Below are positions 17,277-26,906 of a DNA stretch of 64,000 nucleotides, piece after piece; positions within the stretch are counted from its first letter, which is position 1, and each line of letters opens with the position of its first letter. The stretch spans positions 186,001 through 250,000 of the forward strand of contig CALEIK010000025.1 of the NCBI GenBank assembly GCA_937876195.1, written 5' to 3'. Source of the DNA: an uncultured Flavobacteriales bacterium. Its GTDB lineage: Bacteria; Bacteroidota; Bacteroidia; Flavobacteriales_D; Crocinitomicaceae. A program made the translations under genes and the position numbers. The notes under the pieces are model-generated. The model saw nothing but the letters and a program-made list of their open reading frames with translations. It did no database searches and had not been told where the DNA came from.

Positions 17277-18398
17277 ATGCATTTAAAATCACTACATCTT
17301 ATCAATTTTAAGAACTATGAAGAGGCTGAAATTGGGCTTTCTTCACAGATTAATTGTTTTGTGGGGAAGAATGGTGCGGGCAAGACAAATATTTTAGATG
17401 CTGTACATTATTTGAGCATGTGCAAATCGTATATGAATGTGGTCGATCGACAGAACATTCAATTTGAGCAGGGATTTTTTGTGGTGCAAGGTGATTGGGA
17501 AAAGGACGGTGATTCAATTAATATCCATTGTGCTGTCAAAACGGGAGTAAAAAAGGTGTTTCGCAGAAACAAGAAGGAATATGAAAAGTTGGCCGACCAT
17601 ATTGGTCAGTTTCCAGCAGTGATGATTTCACCGTACGACCGTGACTTAATTTCTGACGGAAGCGAATTGCGCAGAAAGTGGATGGATGGCATTATTTCTC
17701 AATTCGATCGACATTATTTGGATGTCATTCAGAAGTACACAAAAGTAGTTGTGCAACGCAACGCACTTTTAAAAAATATGGGTGAACACCGCTTGTTTGA
17801 TAGAGACTCAATTGAAGTCTGGAATGAACAGATGATAGTTCTAGGAAAGGAAATTCATGCCAAAAGAACAAAGTTTTTAGAGGAATTTATTCCCGTTTTT
17901 CAGCGGCATTACGATGCAATCGGCACGAAGGATGAAGAAGTGCATTTGGTGTACAAATCTCAGTTGAACGATGCTCCATTTGAGCAGTTGTTAAAAGATT
18001 TTGAAAGACGCGATGCATACACACGTTTTTCCAATGCTGGAACGCACAAAGACGATTTGATTTTTGAAATCAAAGGTCACCCAGTGAAGAAGTTTGGTTC
18101 GCAGGGACAGCAAAAATCGTTTATCATCGCATTGCGCTTGGCACAGTACGAATGGTTGAAAAATCACCTTGGAGTAGCTCCAGTTTTGCTTTTGGACGAT
18201 ATTTTTGATAAATTAGACCATACGCGGGTGGAGCGGTTGATGAAATTGGTCGCCGATAACTTTTTTGGACAAGTGCTCGTCACGGATACAGATTTACAAC
18301 GCGTGCAAACTATTTTTGCTGAAAGTGATTTGGTCGCCAAGTTGTTTTTGGTAGAAGAAGGGAAGGTAGAAGAATTAACACATGAGGAGGTAGTATGA
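17277..18398 (+). CDS. recF: DNA replication and repair protein RecF
   Basis: This 373-residue SMC-like ATPase helps load RecA at gaps through RecFOR. The start MHLKSLHLINFKNYEEAEI is typical; Walker A is GKNGAGKTN (about residues 31-39), the signature region reads GTHKDDLIFEI followed by KFGSQGQQKSF, and Walker B is PVLLLDDIFDKLD. An earlier in-frame ATG at 17238 adds 13 unconserved residues, so 17277 was chosen. It overlaps the DUF721 gene by 4 bp. Confidence 0.95.
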   Translation: MHLKSLHLINFKNYEEAEIGLSSQINCFVGKNGAGKTNILDAVHYLSMCKSYMNVVDRQNIQFEQGFFVVQGDWEKDGDSINIHCAVKTGVKKVFRRNKKEYEKLADHIGQFPAVMISPYDRDLISDGSELRRKWMDGIISQFDRHYLDVIQKYTKVVVQRNALLKNMGEHRLFDRDSIEVWNEQMIVLGKEIHAKRTKFLEEFIPVFQRHYDAIGTKDEEVHLVYKSQLNDAPFEQLLKDFERRDAYTRFSNAGTHKDDLIFEIKGHPVKKFGSQGQQKSFIIALRLAQYEWLKNHLGVAPVLLLDDIFDKLDHTRVERLMKLVADNFFGQVLVTDTDLQRVQTIFAESDLVAKLFLVEEGKVEELTHEEVV

Positions 18399-18697
18399 GT
18401 GATTTGAAACGAACATCGAATGAGGCACCACTGAAGGAAGTAATTGACCGTTGGTTAAAAGCATACCGCTTGGATGGGAAAATGAAGGAATTGGATGTCA
18501 TCAACGCATGGCCAGAAATGATGGGAACTGCTGTTGCTCATCGGACACGTGAAATCAGCATAAAAAACAAAACGCTTTACTTAAAAATGGATTCTTCTGT
18601 GATGCGCGACGAACTTGCACATGGAAAACAAGTGATTATTCAGCGTGTGAATGAAACGGCTGGATGTGAGTTGATTAATAATGTGTGGTTTGGATAG
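18395..18697 (+). CDS. DUF721/DciA family protein
   Basis: A 100-residue basic protein overlapping recF by ATGA. The segments IDRWLKAYRLDGKMKELDVINAWPEMMG and LYLKMDSSVMRDELAHGKQVIIQRVNE match the DUF721 family. In bacteria lacking DnaC, DciA relatives interact with the replicative helicase and help initiation; the linkage to recF supports a replication role. This member is shorter than actinobacterial forms and contains only the KH-like core. Function is inferred from family and neighbourhood. Confidence 0.82.
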   Translation: MSDLKRTSNEAPLKEVIDRWLKAYRLDGKMKELDVINAWPEMMGTAVAHRTREISIKNKTLYLKMDSSVMRDELAHGKQVIIQRVNETAGCELINNVWFG

Positions 18698-18712
18698 CTG
18701 CTAATTTTCTTT

Positions 18713-18740
18713 GATACTTTGACCGAGGTCTCAAAGTATC
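18713..18740 (+). terminator. Hairpin after recF-dciA
   Basis: GATACTTTGA (18713-18722) pairs with TCAAAGTATC (18731-18740), and GACC/GGTC can pair inside as an alternative. There is no T run after it on the plus strand, so it may act as an mRNA-stabilising hairpin or weak terminator. Confidence 0.55.
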
Positions 18741-19007
18741 CAAAACACCTCTTTCCAATTTTCAATGAATTTCTTTCCGCGTTGCTACAAGAAACGTTTT
18801 AATTTCACTTCGCTCATTCCGCTTCGCTTCACTCGTCTTCCGTGAACATTAAAACTATTCTGCGAAAATTGGATTTCTTCTTCGGATTACAAATCATCTA
18901 TGATTTTTCATTTATTTGACTTCCTCCCATTTTGCACATCTTCTTAAGACATCGAGCTTAAGTCATCGCATGAGACTCAGTCAGCAACAAGTACTCGTGA
19001 CCAACGT

Positions 19008-19021
19008 TGACTGAGCGCAGT
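19008..19021. repeat. REP-like palindrome
   Basis: The sequence GACTGAGCGCAGTC near 19008-19021 forms a 5-bp stem with a 4-nt loop. From memory, similar motifs recur between genes in other Bacteroidota genomes; only one copy was noticed here. Confidence 0.5.
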
Positions 19022-19051
19022 CGAAGGCAACAATAACCTGTCATTGAGACA

Positions 19052-19846
19052 TTACTCCTCAATCACCACTTCCTTTCTACTGTTGCTGTACGCGGTGAAA
19101 TAACCCAACGCATCATTGTCCCAATTGTTAGCTGGATTTGAAGGAGCAGCGGTTGTTTGTCCGCCTGCGATAGATAAAATTTCATAAAAATATTGATAGG
19201 TGACTTTGTCAATGGAGCGCATTTCCATACCAACGGTATCTCCCACTTGATTGAATTCTTCAAGAAAAAGTGGACGTTTAATTAAATTTCCGTCCGAAAA
19301 AGCATCATTATGTAGGAACAGAGAGGTTAGTTTAGTGTCTGCTTCGCCATTTAAACTTAACGCGATGATGTAGTAGTTTTCTACGCCTGGAGGATCGTAA
19401 AAATTTAAATCACACACATAACCTGGATCAAGTCCAAAAAATCCTGGGTAGTACTCGTAGGTAATATCCTCTAGTTGCACAGGAGCGTGCATAGTTGAAA
19501 CAGCCGTGTACGTAACTCCACCATGAGCTACGGTTAACGTATAATTTGTTTCGAAGATCGGGATGTAATTCGTTAGTTCATACATACCATCACCAATCGA
19601 AGTGACGGGCAGACTCGCACCCAAATGGTCTGTTATGACTACCGTGGCGTTGTCCACTGTTGTTGGAGTGCTTGCATCGAAGTAGCTAGATGTAAAAGTG
19701 AGCTTCACCCGTACTGTACTATCTTCTGCCGTGTAATTGGCTTCAATAACAAATTTAGGATCTGCTTCGTTCAGGTCAACGTCAATGACTTTTTGACAAG
19801 AGCTGATGATGACGATACATCCTAAAAGGTAGATTAAATTCTTCAT
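19052..19846 (-). CDS. DUF4249 lipoprotein, TonB-receptor partner
   Basis: A 264-residue lipoprotein with a lipobox at C16 (CIVIISSC) followed by QKVIDVDLNEADPKFVIEANYT, the typical DUF4249 start. The rest is a beta-rich surface domain. It begins 1 bp after the TonB-dependent receptor ends, the usual gene order for this family, so the two probably form an outer-membrane uptake pair analogous to SusC with a surface lipoprotein. The ligand is unknown. Confidence 0.87.
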   Translation of the reverse strand: MKNLIYLLGCIVIISSCQKVIDVDLNEADPKFVIEANYTAEDSTVRVKLTFTSSYFDASTPTTVDNATVVITDHLGASLPVTSIGDGMYELTNYIPIFETNYTLTVAHGGVTYTAVSTMHAPVQLEDITYEYYPGFFGLDPGYVCDLNFYDPPGVENYYIIALSLNGEADTKLTSLFLHNDAFSDGNLIKRPLFLEEFNQVGDTVGMEMRSIDKVTYQYFYEILSIAGGQTTAAPSNPANNWDNDALGYFTAYSNSRKEVVIEE

Positions 19847-19847
19847 C

Positions 19848-22181
19848 TTATTTGAAATTAAAATTATACGTGATAGAAGGAACCAGTTTAAACAGCGTTG
19901 TCTGAACGGCTTGTGTTACGTTAGGATTGTCAGGATCTTCTTGAAATGTAATGGCGAATGCGTTTTCACGTGCATAGAGATTGTACACTGAAACATTCAA
20001 ACTATGCTCAAATTTCTTTCGTTCTTTCATGTACCAGGTAATTCCAAGATCCATTCTGTGGTAATCTGGCATTCGATAACCGTTTCGTTCGGTATAGTAT
20101 GGTACATACGTTCCTGCAATTTCATATTTCCCAGATGGAAAGGTAACGGCGTCACCTGTATAGTAGAGCCAATTGGCAGAAACCGCTAACGCCTTGTTGA
20201 TTCTGTACATTGCGACAATAGAGATGTCGTGAATTCGGTCCTGACGCGATGAAAACTCCTTTCCATCATTAATTTGGTCAAACTGGCGCAACGAACGCGA
20301 CAATGTATAACTGATCCAGCCAGTAAACTTTCCTTTTTTCTTTTCAACCTGCAATTCAAAACCATACGCTCTACCAACTCCATAGACCAAATCGCCTTCC
20401 ACTTCATTGTTCAGGAATAAATCGGCACCGTTTCTATAATCAATCTGATTTTGCAAATGCTTGTAGTATATTTCTGTCGAAATGCGAAACATATTCTTGT
20501 TTAGGTTTTGGTAATAACCCAATGCAATTTGATCCGCTATCTGTGGTTTTACATTATTTGAACTTGGCACCCAGTTATCGGTTGGACTACTCGTTGTAGA
20601 GTTAGAAAGTTGATGCAAGTATTGAAAAATACGGTTATACCCAAGTTTAATTGAATTGTTTTCAGAGATAATGAAACTTCCCGAAAGTCGAGGCTCAAGT
20701 CCATGGTAATACGTTACTGTTTTCCAACGTTCTGTTTTTTCCGAGGAAAGCGTTGTTCCGTCTTCATCGTACTCATATTTATTTGGACCGCCCAAATAGC
20801 TAAATCCGGAATAACGCAGTCCGTACATAAAGTTCCAGCGCGTTCCAAATTTGGTTTCGTTTTGAATGTAAGCGCCTAGCTCAAGTGCATAGCGTGATTC
20901 CAAAACAATTTCATTGAACGATTCATTCTCGCCAGTCAATGCACCAGGTTTAAAAGTATGATGAATTCCATTCACCCCAATTTTCATGGTATTGTTGCTG
21001 TTGATGTAATAGGAGAAGTCTTGTTTCAAGTTCCAATCCTGAATAGATGAACGGACACCAAAACCTTCGTCGCCTTCGCCGATGGTAAATTCGTAATCGA
21101 AATTACTGAAGACCAATGTTGTATTTGAAAATAACTTTTGATTGATGATACGATTCCAACGCAATGTTCCGGTGGCATTTCCCCAGTTAAATCCAAATGC
21201 ATCTCCCAATCCAAATTTGTCGCGACCGAAATACCCTGACAAATAAATTCTGTCTTTTTCTGAAATGCGGTAATTGGCTTTTGCGTTTAAGTCGTAGAAA
21301 AAGAGCTTGGTATCATCTGGAATGTCTTCGTTTTTCGACAGCCCTAAAAACAAATCGGCGTAACTTCTTCTCCCTGAAATAATGAAAGATCCTTTGTCTT
21401 TAACGATCGGTGCTTCCAACGTTAAACGAGAAGAGATAAGACCAATTCCCCCAGAAGCATTGAATTTTTTGTTGTTTCCGTCGCGCATTTTAACATCGAC
21501 AACAGATGATGCTCGTCCACCATATTCAGGAGCAATTCCCGATTTGTAGAGTGAAACATCTTTGATGGCATCCGAGTTGAAAACAGAGAAAAATCCGAGT
21601 AGGTGTGAAGCATTGTAAACTGGTGCTTCGTCCAAAAGAATTAAATTTTGGTCAGCACCACCACCACGCACATAAAATCCTGAATTACCTTCACCTGCAC
21701 TTTTAATTCCCGGTGTTAACTGCAGTGTTTTCATGATGTCCTTTTCACCAAACAACACTGGAATCGTTTCTATGCTTTTTGGGTCGAAGCGCGTAACATT
21801 CATTTCTGAAGAGGTGATATTGTCATTTTCCTTTACCGCGTTGACGTTCACTTCTGCAATTTCTTGCACGTCTTTGGGCATTTTCAATTCAATATTATGC
21901 GTTAGGTCTTCGGTAAGACTAATTTTAAGTTCTTGATCATCAAATCCAGAAGAGCGATAAATGAGCGTGTATTCGCCTTGATCGAGGGTAATGGAATAAA
22001 ACCCATAAGCATTCGTGGTCGTTCCGACGTTGGTTAGTTCCTTTACTTTAATGACCGCACCGTAGATGTCTTCTCCATTGGTGGCATCTTTGATGCTTCC
22101 GCTAATTGTATACTTCTGACCAAAGGAAATCGACAGGATAAACGCAAATAGAATAGTTAAACCAAATTTCATGTACTTCAT
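19848..22181 (-). CDS. TonB-dependent outer membrane receptor
   Basis: A 777-residue receptor: signal peptide (about 1-21), a carboxypeptidase-regulatory-like domain (about 24-95, YTISGSIKDATNGEDIYGAVI), a plug domain (about 120-230, with GGGADQNLILLDEAPVYNASHLLGFFSVFN), and a beta-barrel to the C-terminus, which ends VPSITYNFNFK. It is paired with the DUF4249 lipoprotein downstream. MKYMKF offers two nearby starts; the first is used. It is transcribed divergently from the adhesin-like gene across 189 bp. Confidence 0.92.
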   Translation of the reverse strand: MKYMKFGLTILFAFILSISFGQKYTISGSIKDATNGEDIYGAVIKVKELTNVGTTTNAYGFYSITLDQGEYTLIYRSSGFDDQELKISLTEDLTHNIELKMPKDVQEIAEVNVNAVKENDNITSSEMNVTRFDPKSIETIPVLFGEKDIMKTLQLTPGIKSAGEGNSGFYVRGGGADQNLILLDEAPVYNASHLLGFFSVFNSDAIKDVSLYKSGIAPEYGGRASSVVDVKMRDGNNKKFNASGGIGLISSRLTLEAPIVKDKGSFIISGRRSYADLFLGLSKNEDIPDDTKLFFYDLNAKANYRISEKDRIYLSGYFGRDKFGLGDAFGFNWGNATGTLRWNRIINQKLFSNTTLVFSNFDYEFTIGEGDEGFGVRSSIQDWNLKQDFSYYINSNNTMKIGVNGIHHTFKPGALTGENESFNEIVLESRYALELGAYIQNETKFGTRWNFMYGLRYSGFSYLGGPNKYEYDEDGTTLSSEKTERWKTVTYYHGLEPRLSGSFIISENNSIKLGYNRIFQYLHQLSNSTTSSPTDNWVPSSNNVKPQIADQIALGYYQNLNKNMFRISTEIYYKHLQNQIDYRNGADLFLNNEVEGDLVYGVGRAYGFELQVEKKKGKFTGWISYTLSRSLRQFDQINDGKEFSSRQDRIHDISIVAMYRINKALAVSANWLYYTGDAVTFPSGKYEIAGTYVPYYTERNGYRMPDYHRMDLGITWYMKERKKFEHSLNVSVYNLYARENAFAITFQEDPDNPNVTQAVQTTLFKLVPSITYNFNFK

Positions 22182-22370
22182 TTTGATGGATACAAAAATA
22201 AGTGAATAATAAATGATATGGGAAAAATAATGTTAAATGGTGGTTTGGTGCGATGGAAGGTTGATTTAAAAGCATTTAAAAAATGGCAATGCTCAAAAAA
22301 AATCATCATTTTTCTTTGAAACTTCGCTTTTTTTTTTTCCAACTTGCTCCAAACTATAAAACTATTCATT

Positions 22371-23396
22371 ATGAAAAAAGTACTCATCGCGTTCACAGTT
22401 CTGCTTAGTTCGCATGCATTATTTTCCCAAGACAATACGCTCCCAACCACAGGTAATGTAGGAGTTGGGACACTTTCACCATCTGAACGACTTGAAGTCA
22501 ACGGAAATATGAAAATCGACTCTTCATTGATTGTTAATGATTCAGTCAGGGTGAACAAAACCTTTCGGGTCATGGACAAAATGTTTGTGGAAGGAAAAGC
22601 AGTCTTTGATGATAAGGTAGTCGTCAAAGAAAATCTTAATGTTGAAGGCAACACCAATCTTGGAGGAAACGCAACCGTTGACGGTGTTCTTAAACTTCCG
22701 AATACCAATGCTCTTTCAAACAATAATTTGACAAATGGAAGTTTTGACTTCTTGCTTTTGAACGCAAATGGTGCCGCAAGAAAAGCAAGTTATGACACGC
22801 TGCTTTTTCACCTTAAAGGGGGTATTTACGAACCCTACCCTGAAAGTAAATGTAGCGCAAACGCTGTCGTACAAAACCCGACTTGGGCTAGTGGACCAAA
22901 TAAAATTTATAGCCTATGCCCACAAGTTGATGTCGGAATAGGGACAAATATTCCCAGATCATCATTAGATGTACGCGGTGTAACCTATACTGCGAGTCTA
23001 GCCGTTGGCGTTGATCCTGCTGATTTAGTGGGTAGATTGCACATTAGAACGGTAAACCCAAACCCAGCTAGTCGACTGATCACCGTAGAAAATGCGGATA
23101 GAAAAATTTTGACGTTAGACAACAATGGATTACTACGAGCGCGTGAGATTAAAATTGATGCGGAGGTGTGGCCAGACTATGTTTTTGAAAAGGATTACGA
23201 CTTGATGCCATTAAAGGAAGTCAATCATTACATTCAGTTGAACGGACATTTGCCCAATATCCCCTCTTCTGAAACAGTGCTTGAAGAAGGAATTAACCTT
23301 GCAGAGATGAACCGTCTGTTGTTAGAGAAAATCGAAGAATTAACGCTTCACCTGATAGAGCAGGAAAAGCGAATCGAAGAACTTGAAAACAGATAG
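22371..23396 (+). CDS. Secreted trimeric-adhesin/tail-fibre-like protein
   Basis: A 341-residue protein with signal peptide MKKVLIAFTVLLSSHALFSQ. Residues about 30-130 consist of short repeats of beta strands with Val/Asn/Gly turns (LEVNGNMKIDSSLIVNDSV, VVVKENLNVEGNTNLGG), as in phage tail fibres and trimeric adhesins; a second GIGTNIPRSSLDVRG unit follows near 200. The C-terminal 80 residues (NGHLPNIPSSETVLEEGINL, then EKIEELTLHLIEQEKRIEELE) are the Bacteroidota coiled-coil ending seen on many such proteins. It lies 2 bp upstream of the GH-like gene. The upstream ATG at 22344 precedes the signal peptide and was rejected. Confidence 0.8.
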   Translation: MKKVLIAFTVLLSSHALFSQDNTLPTTGNVGVGTLSPSERLEVNGNMKIDSSLIVNDSVRVNKTFRVMDKMFVEGKAVFDDKVVVKENLNVEGNTNLGGNATVDGVLKLPNTNALSNNNLTNGSFDFLLLNANGAARKASYDTLLFHLKGGIYEPYPESKCSANAVVQNPTWASGPNKIYSLCPQVDVGIGTNIPRSSLDVRGVTYTASLAVGVDPADLVGRLHIRTVNPNPASRLITVENADRKILTLDNNGLLRAREIKIDAEVWPDYVFEKDYDLMPLKEVNHYIQLNGHLPNIPSSETVLEEGINLAEMNRLLLEKIEELTLHLIEQEKRIEELENR

Positions 23397-23398
23397 GC

Positions 23399-26275
23399 AT
23401 GAAGAAGTTGTTGATTACCTTAGGAGTATTGAGCGCATTTCACGCCAATACTCAAGTGAGTGTGTACGATTGCGCTAGCATCAATTCTGTGGTAACGCAG
23501 AATGAAGTGTTAGCAGGTGCGTATGGTTTTTACAGACCTTGTATTGACTTCACCGCTACCAATACGTTTCTTTTTCAAAGCGATGTGCACAAAGAAATAA
23601 AAGCACTTGAGTACATTGATATTCAAGAGGATTTTCATGCAGGACCATTTAATTCGGGAAAGGGAATGCATTTCATCATCGGTGAAAAAGCATTGTACGA
23701 CATTGCAGTAATGAATTATCCAGATTTAAATGCAATTCAAAAGTTCAAAAAGGTTGAGTTTGGGATTGATTTAGAAGGAGAAATAGAAGAGCGCATAAAA
23801 GAGTTTGTTGAGCCCGGAAGCTTTCCAGGATTGGATCCATTGAATCCTTATATTGCAGATGATTTAAACCCAAGTACATCTGAGTTGGTGGTACACGCCA
23901 CGTTTATTCACCCTGCAACCGGGACAGTGAAAGAACGTGATTTTTTTTATTACCATGAATATGAGCGGGTGGGACAGGGTTATGGCGTTGATGTGGTCAA
24001 CGTAAATACGGGTGAATACGGATGGAGTGATGCACTTAATGACAACAACGACTTTTTAATGCGGGTTCGTTTTGCTCCCCCCTTGCCTGGGGAGTGGGAA
24101 ACCCATGTTACTGTTACCTTGGATGGTACCACAACTCAACTTCCAGTATTTGCCTTTCTTGTGCAAGACAATAACCACCCAGGATATGTAAAAGTGCACC
24201 ACAATAACCGTAACCTACAGAGAGGAACGAGCATTGTTTTCCCAATTGGCCACGTTTTCCCTGGACCATATAACCGTGCTCCCGGAGGGGAGTTGACAGG
24301 TTGGACACCATGGGGTGATCCCCCAGATCTTGATCCCAGCCAGAACACGACTGTTACAGATTGGAGACAATTTCTGGGAGACATACATAAATATATCACA
24401 GGTGGTGGAAAATCATTTAAATTAACACAAACGTCTTATGGAAATTTACTGGAATTTGAGCAACTTGGCAATTACTCCAAGCGAATGCATTATGGTTGGG
24501 AACAAGATAAAATATTGGACATGTGCGAAGAATATGATGTACTCGTTAATTTCAACCTACTATTTCAAGATGTAATTATGGGCTATGGACAGAATGGATC
24601 ACCGAAAACCCCTGAAGAAGGTGTTGGTTATTGGGGTGATCCTTGGGATTATGGGAATTATGGTCCAGACATGCAAGTAAATCCAAATGATTATTTCCCA
24701 ACTTACTGTTATTTTGTACCCGGTACGTTGCCTAGCAATCAATTTCTTGATCCCGTTTTTATGAACTACCACAAACAACGCACCCGATATTATGTGGCAC
24801 GGTATGGGTACTCTCCTCAAATCTATCTGTGGGAGCTCATGAGTGAACCGCTACATATGGATGAGTTTGATTTTGGGACAGTTATCAATCCAACGTCCCC
24901 ATTCCCAATCCCAAATAAACCAGCTCAGTTAACTCAACATCCGGGTCATCAAGTAGCGAAAGATGCCGTTAACGCCTACCACAACGAAATTAGCTATTAC
25001 ATGAAAAACGATCTCAAAGACAGTGACCATCTCATTGGAATGAACATAGCACCATTTGCGCCAGATGATATTAGTTATTTTAACTTACAAAGCGCCTCCA
25101 ACCCTCTAATAGATGTCATTGGTTATCATTTTTATTCCAACAGACCAGATAAATTGATAGAAGTTAAAGATGATAAGAATGGAAAAAACAATCTGAGTGT
25201 GGAAGTATATGGAAGTAACCAGGAAAAATCTGAATACAGAAGAATTTTTGAACAGTTTCTACTATTTCAAAAGCCAATTATTTTAGGAGAAGTGGGTCAT
25301 GTCTTTAGTTCATTTTCATCCAATTGCTATAGTAATTCGGGCAATATTATTGATGTGATGACATATGGGTTTTGTGGTGTTGCGGCCATGCATCCATGGG
25401 AGGGGTATGTATATGGAGCCCCTGGCGTTTACGATCAACGCCAGTTATGGTCTTCAACCATTTACGCCGAAAGGCACATGAACTCCGATAAAGTAATTCC
25501 TACGCTCGATCATTGGAACGGGGATTGGAAACAAGGTAGGCAGATAGAAAAGGTATATTGGTCTAATGAAGAACGCCCAAAAGAGTTACAGTATTATCTT
25601 GCCCAGAGCAACGAATCGGCAACAGGCTATGTGCGGAATCGATCCTATAACGTTCATACCATGCGTACAAATGACAGTTGCCTAGCGGACGCGTCTATGC
25701 AAGGGTTTAAGGAACCTCTAGATAATTTCTACTCCTTTTCCTATACAGATGGGAATAATAGTATTCTAATTCTACCAGGTGGAGATAACCATCTATATGT
25801 CAAAGGTCTACAGAAAAAGACGTGGTATGAAATAAAATGGTACGATTTTATCACAGGAAATCAATTACCTACTACCTATTGGCAGGAAACAGACAATAAA
25901 TTCCGTATGGAGTTGCATTTCCCAGAGTTAACCAGCCCGCAGCGTCCAATTTTGTGGTTTTCTATGCAAAAGTTGTGGTTCACCAACGCAAATACAGAGG
26001 GAGAGGAAGATGAACAGGAATTTCGGCAGGCTCAACTATCTGAGTTGGATAATGGGTCAGTGTTTCAAGTTTTTCCTAATCCGTTTAGTAATGAGATTAC
26101 AGTACGTTCGTTCATTAAAGACACTATCGAAATTAAATCTGTAAGTGGTGTTCTAGTAGGGCAATTTCCCGTTTTAGCTGGAGAAACAACAATTGCACTC
26201 CCCTTTTTAAGTAAAGGTATTTATTTCGTAACTTCAACGACTACAGGTGTAACCCTTAAAATCATAAAACAATGA
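23399..26275 (+). CDS. T9SS-exported protein with GH-A (GH5-like) catalytic domain
   Basis: A 958-residue secreted protein. After the signal peptide come two beta-sandwich regions (about 20-290), the second resembling a DUF5060-like N-terminal module (RVRFAPPLPGEWETHVTVTLDG). Residues about 290-690 look like a (beta/alpha)8 barrel: IYLWELMSEPLH places a candidate acid/base Glu near residue 483, and PIILGEVGH a candidate nucleophile Glu near 631, the spacing of clan GH-A. SEP replaces the usual NEP. The last 70 residues (FQVFPNPFSNEITV onward) are a type A T9SS sorting domain. The final codon overlaps the first beta-barrel gene (ATGA). The substrate is unknown. Confidence 0.78.
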   Translation: MKKLLITLGVLSAFHANTQVSVYDCASINSVVTQNEVLAGAYGFYRPCIDFTATNTFLFQSDVHKEIKALEYIDIQEDFHAGPFNSGKGMHFIIGEKALYDIAVMNYPDLNAIQKFKKVEFGIDLEGEIEERIKEFVEPGSFPGLDPLNPYIADDLNPSTSELVVHATFIHPATGTVKERDFFYYHEYERVGQGYGVDVVNVNTGEYGWSDALNDNNDFLMRVRFAPPLPGEWETHVTVTLDGTTTQLPVFAFLVQDNNHPGYVKVHHNNRNLQRGTSIVFPIGHVFPGPYNRAPGGELTGWTPWGDPPDLDPSQNTTVTDWRQFLGDIHKYITGGGKSFKLTQTSYGNLLEFEQLGNYSKRMHYGWEQDKILDMCEEYDVLVNFNLLFQDVIMGYGQNGSPKTPEEGVGYWGDPWDYGNYGPDMQVNPNDYFPTYCYFVPGTLPSNQFLDPVFMNYHKQRTRYYVARYGYSPQIYLWELMSEPLHMDEFDFGTVINPTSPFPIPNKPAQLTQHPGHQVAKDAVNAYHNEISYYMKNDLKDSDHLIGMNIAPFAPDDISYFNLQSASNPLIDVIGYHFYSNRPDKLIEVKDDKNGKNNLSVEVYGSNQEKSEYRRIFEQFLLFQKPIILGEVGHVFSSFSSNCYSNSGNIIDVMTYGFCGVAAMHPWEGYVYGAPGVYDQRQLWSSTIYAERHMNSDKVIPTLDHWNGDWKQGRQIEKVYWSNEERPKELQYYLAQSNESATGYVRNRSYNVHTMRTNDSCLADASMQGFKEPLDNFYSFSYTDGNNSILILPGGDNHLYVKGLQKKTWYEIKWYDFITGNQLPTTYWQETDNKFRMELHFPELTSPQRPILWFSMQKLWFTNANTEGEEDEQEFRQAQLSELDNGSVFQVFPNPFSNEITVRSFIKDTIEIKSVSGVLVGQFPVLAGETTIALPFLSKGIYFVTSTTTGVTLKIIKQ

Positions 26276-26898
26276 AACTAGTCCCTTTTCTATTAATAAG
26301 CTTGCTTGGGCAAATCACTGTTGCTCAAAACAATATGAAACCTGTTGTAAGTGCACAATACGCAATGATTGTGGGGGATTCAGACTTTTTTGTGGGTGAA
26401 CTGCAAATTGGTTGTGGTGTACAATTCAACGATTATTTTTCATTACAATTAACTCTAAGAGGAATTCAGAATGCACGGGATGTATCAAACCATGTGATTA
26501 AAGATCCTCTGAGGATTGTTACCCTTTCGCTTTCACCATATTACCGTATTCTCAAACGTAAATACTTTGCAAGTCCTGTTATCGGAATAGATGTTGGTAC
26601 ACAAATCTGGTCTAATGGATTTGGGAGATATATTGACAGAAACTGGTCCTTTATTAATAAACCTGAACACAGTTATGATGGGTTTTTGTTCAACAAAGGG
26701 GTGTTTTTTGGAAAGGCAAAATTACTAGTTGATTTCAAGATATGGAATTTTAATATTCTTGTTGGTCCTTCTTTCAATATGTATTATTTTAAACTGGACA
26801 ATAACATTTGGGATGTAAAAGGTCTTGGTTTGGAGGGCACGGTAACGTACACCTTTCCAATGAAAAAACGAGCCGCAAAAGCGACAAGTGGTGAGTGA
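26272..26898 (+). CDS. Outer membrane beta-barrel protein, array copy 1
   Basis: A 208-residue protein with signal peptide MKLVPFLLISLLGQITVAQ. Alternating hydrophobic strands follow (VTLSLSPYYRIL, SPVIGIDVGTQIWSNGFGRYID, NILVGPSFNMYYFKL), ending in GLEGTVTYTFPMKKRAAKATS. It looks like an 8- to 10-strand porin-like barrel with a short basic C-terminal tail after the last strand. It is coupled to the GH-like gene by a 4-bp overlap and is the first of five paralogues, closest to copies 2 and 5. Confidence 0.8.
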   Translation: MKLVPFLLISLLGQITVAQNNMKPVVSAQYAMIVGDSDFFVGELQIGCGVQFNDYFSLQLTLRGIQNARDVSNHVIKDPLRIVTLSLSPYYRILKRKYFASPVIGIDVGTQIWSNGFGRYIDRNWSFINKPEHSYDGFLFNKGVFFGKAKLLVDFKIWNFNILVGPSFNMYYFKLDNNIWDVKGLGLEGTVTYTFPMKKRAAKATSGE

Positions 26899-26906
26899 TT
26901 GAAGTG

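Larger units (their letters stand above)
18698..19051. other. 354-bp intergenic tract with hairpins and a REP-like palindrome
   Basis: No ORF is supported. From left to right it holds a hairpin after the DUF721 gene (18713-18740), a Cys/Ser-codon-like TTCGCT-rich stretch (about 18802-18840) of which 14 nt recur inverted at 44261-44274, an inverted pair GTTTTAAT/ATTAAAAC (18796-18803 and 18848-18855), and a GACTG-AGCG-CAGTC palindrome near 19008. Confidence 0.7.

Noticed and set aside
22178..22723. Minus-strand open frame of 181 codons
   Set aside because: It lies antisense to the adhesin-like gene, which has a clear signal peptide and family-typical C-terminus; the antisense protein is a Ser/Thr/Leu-rich shadow.
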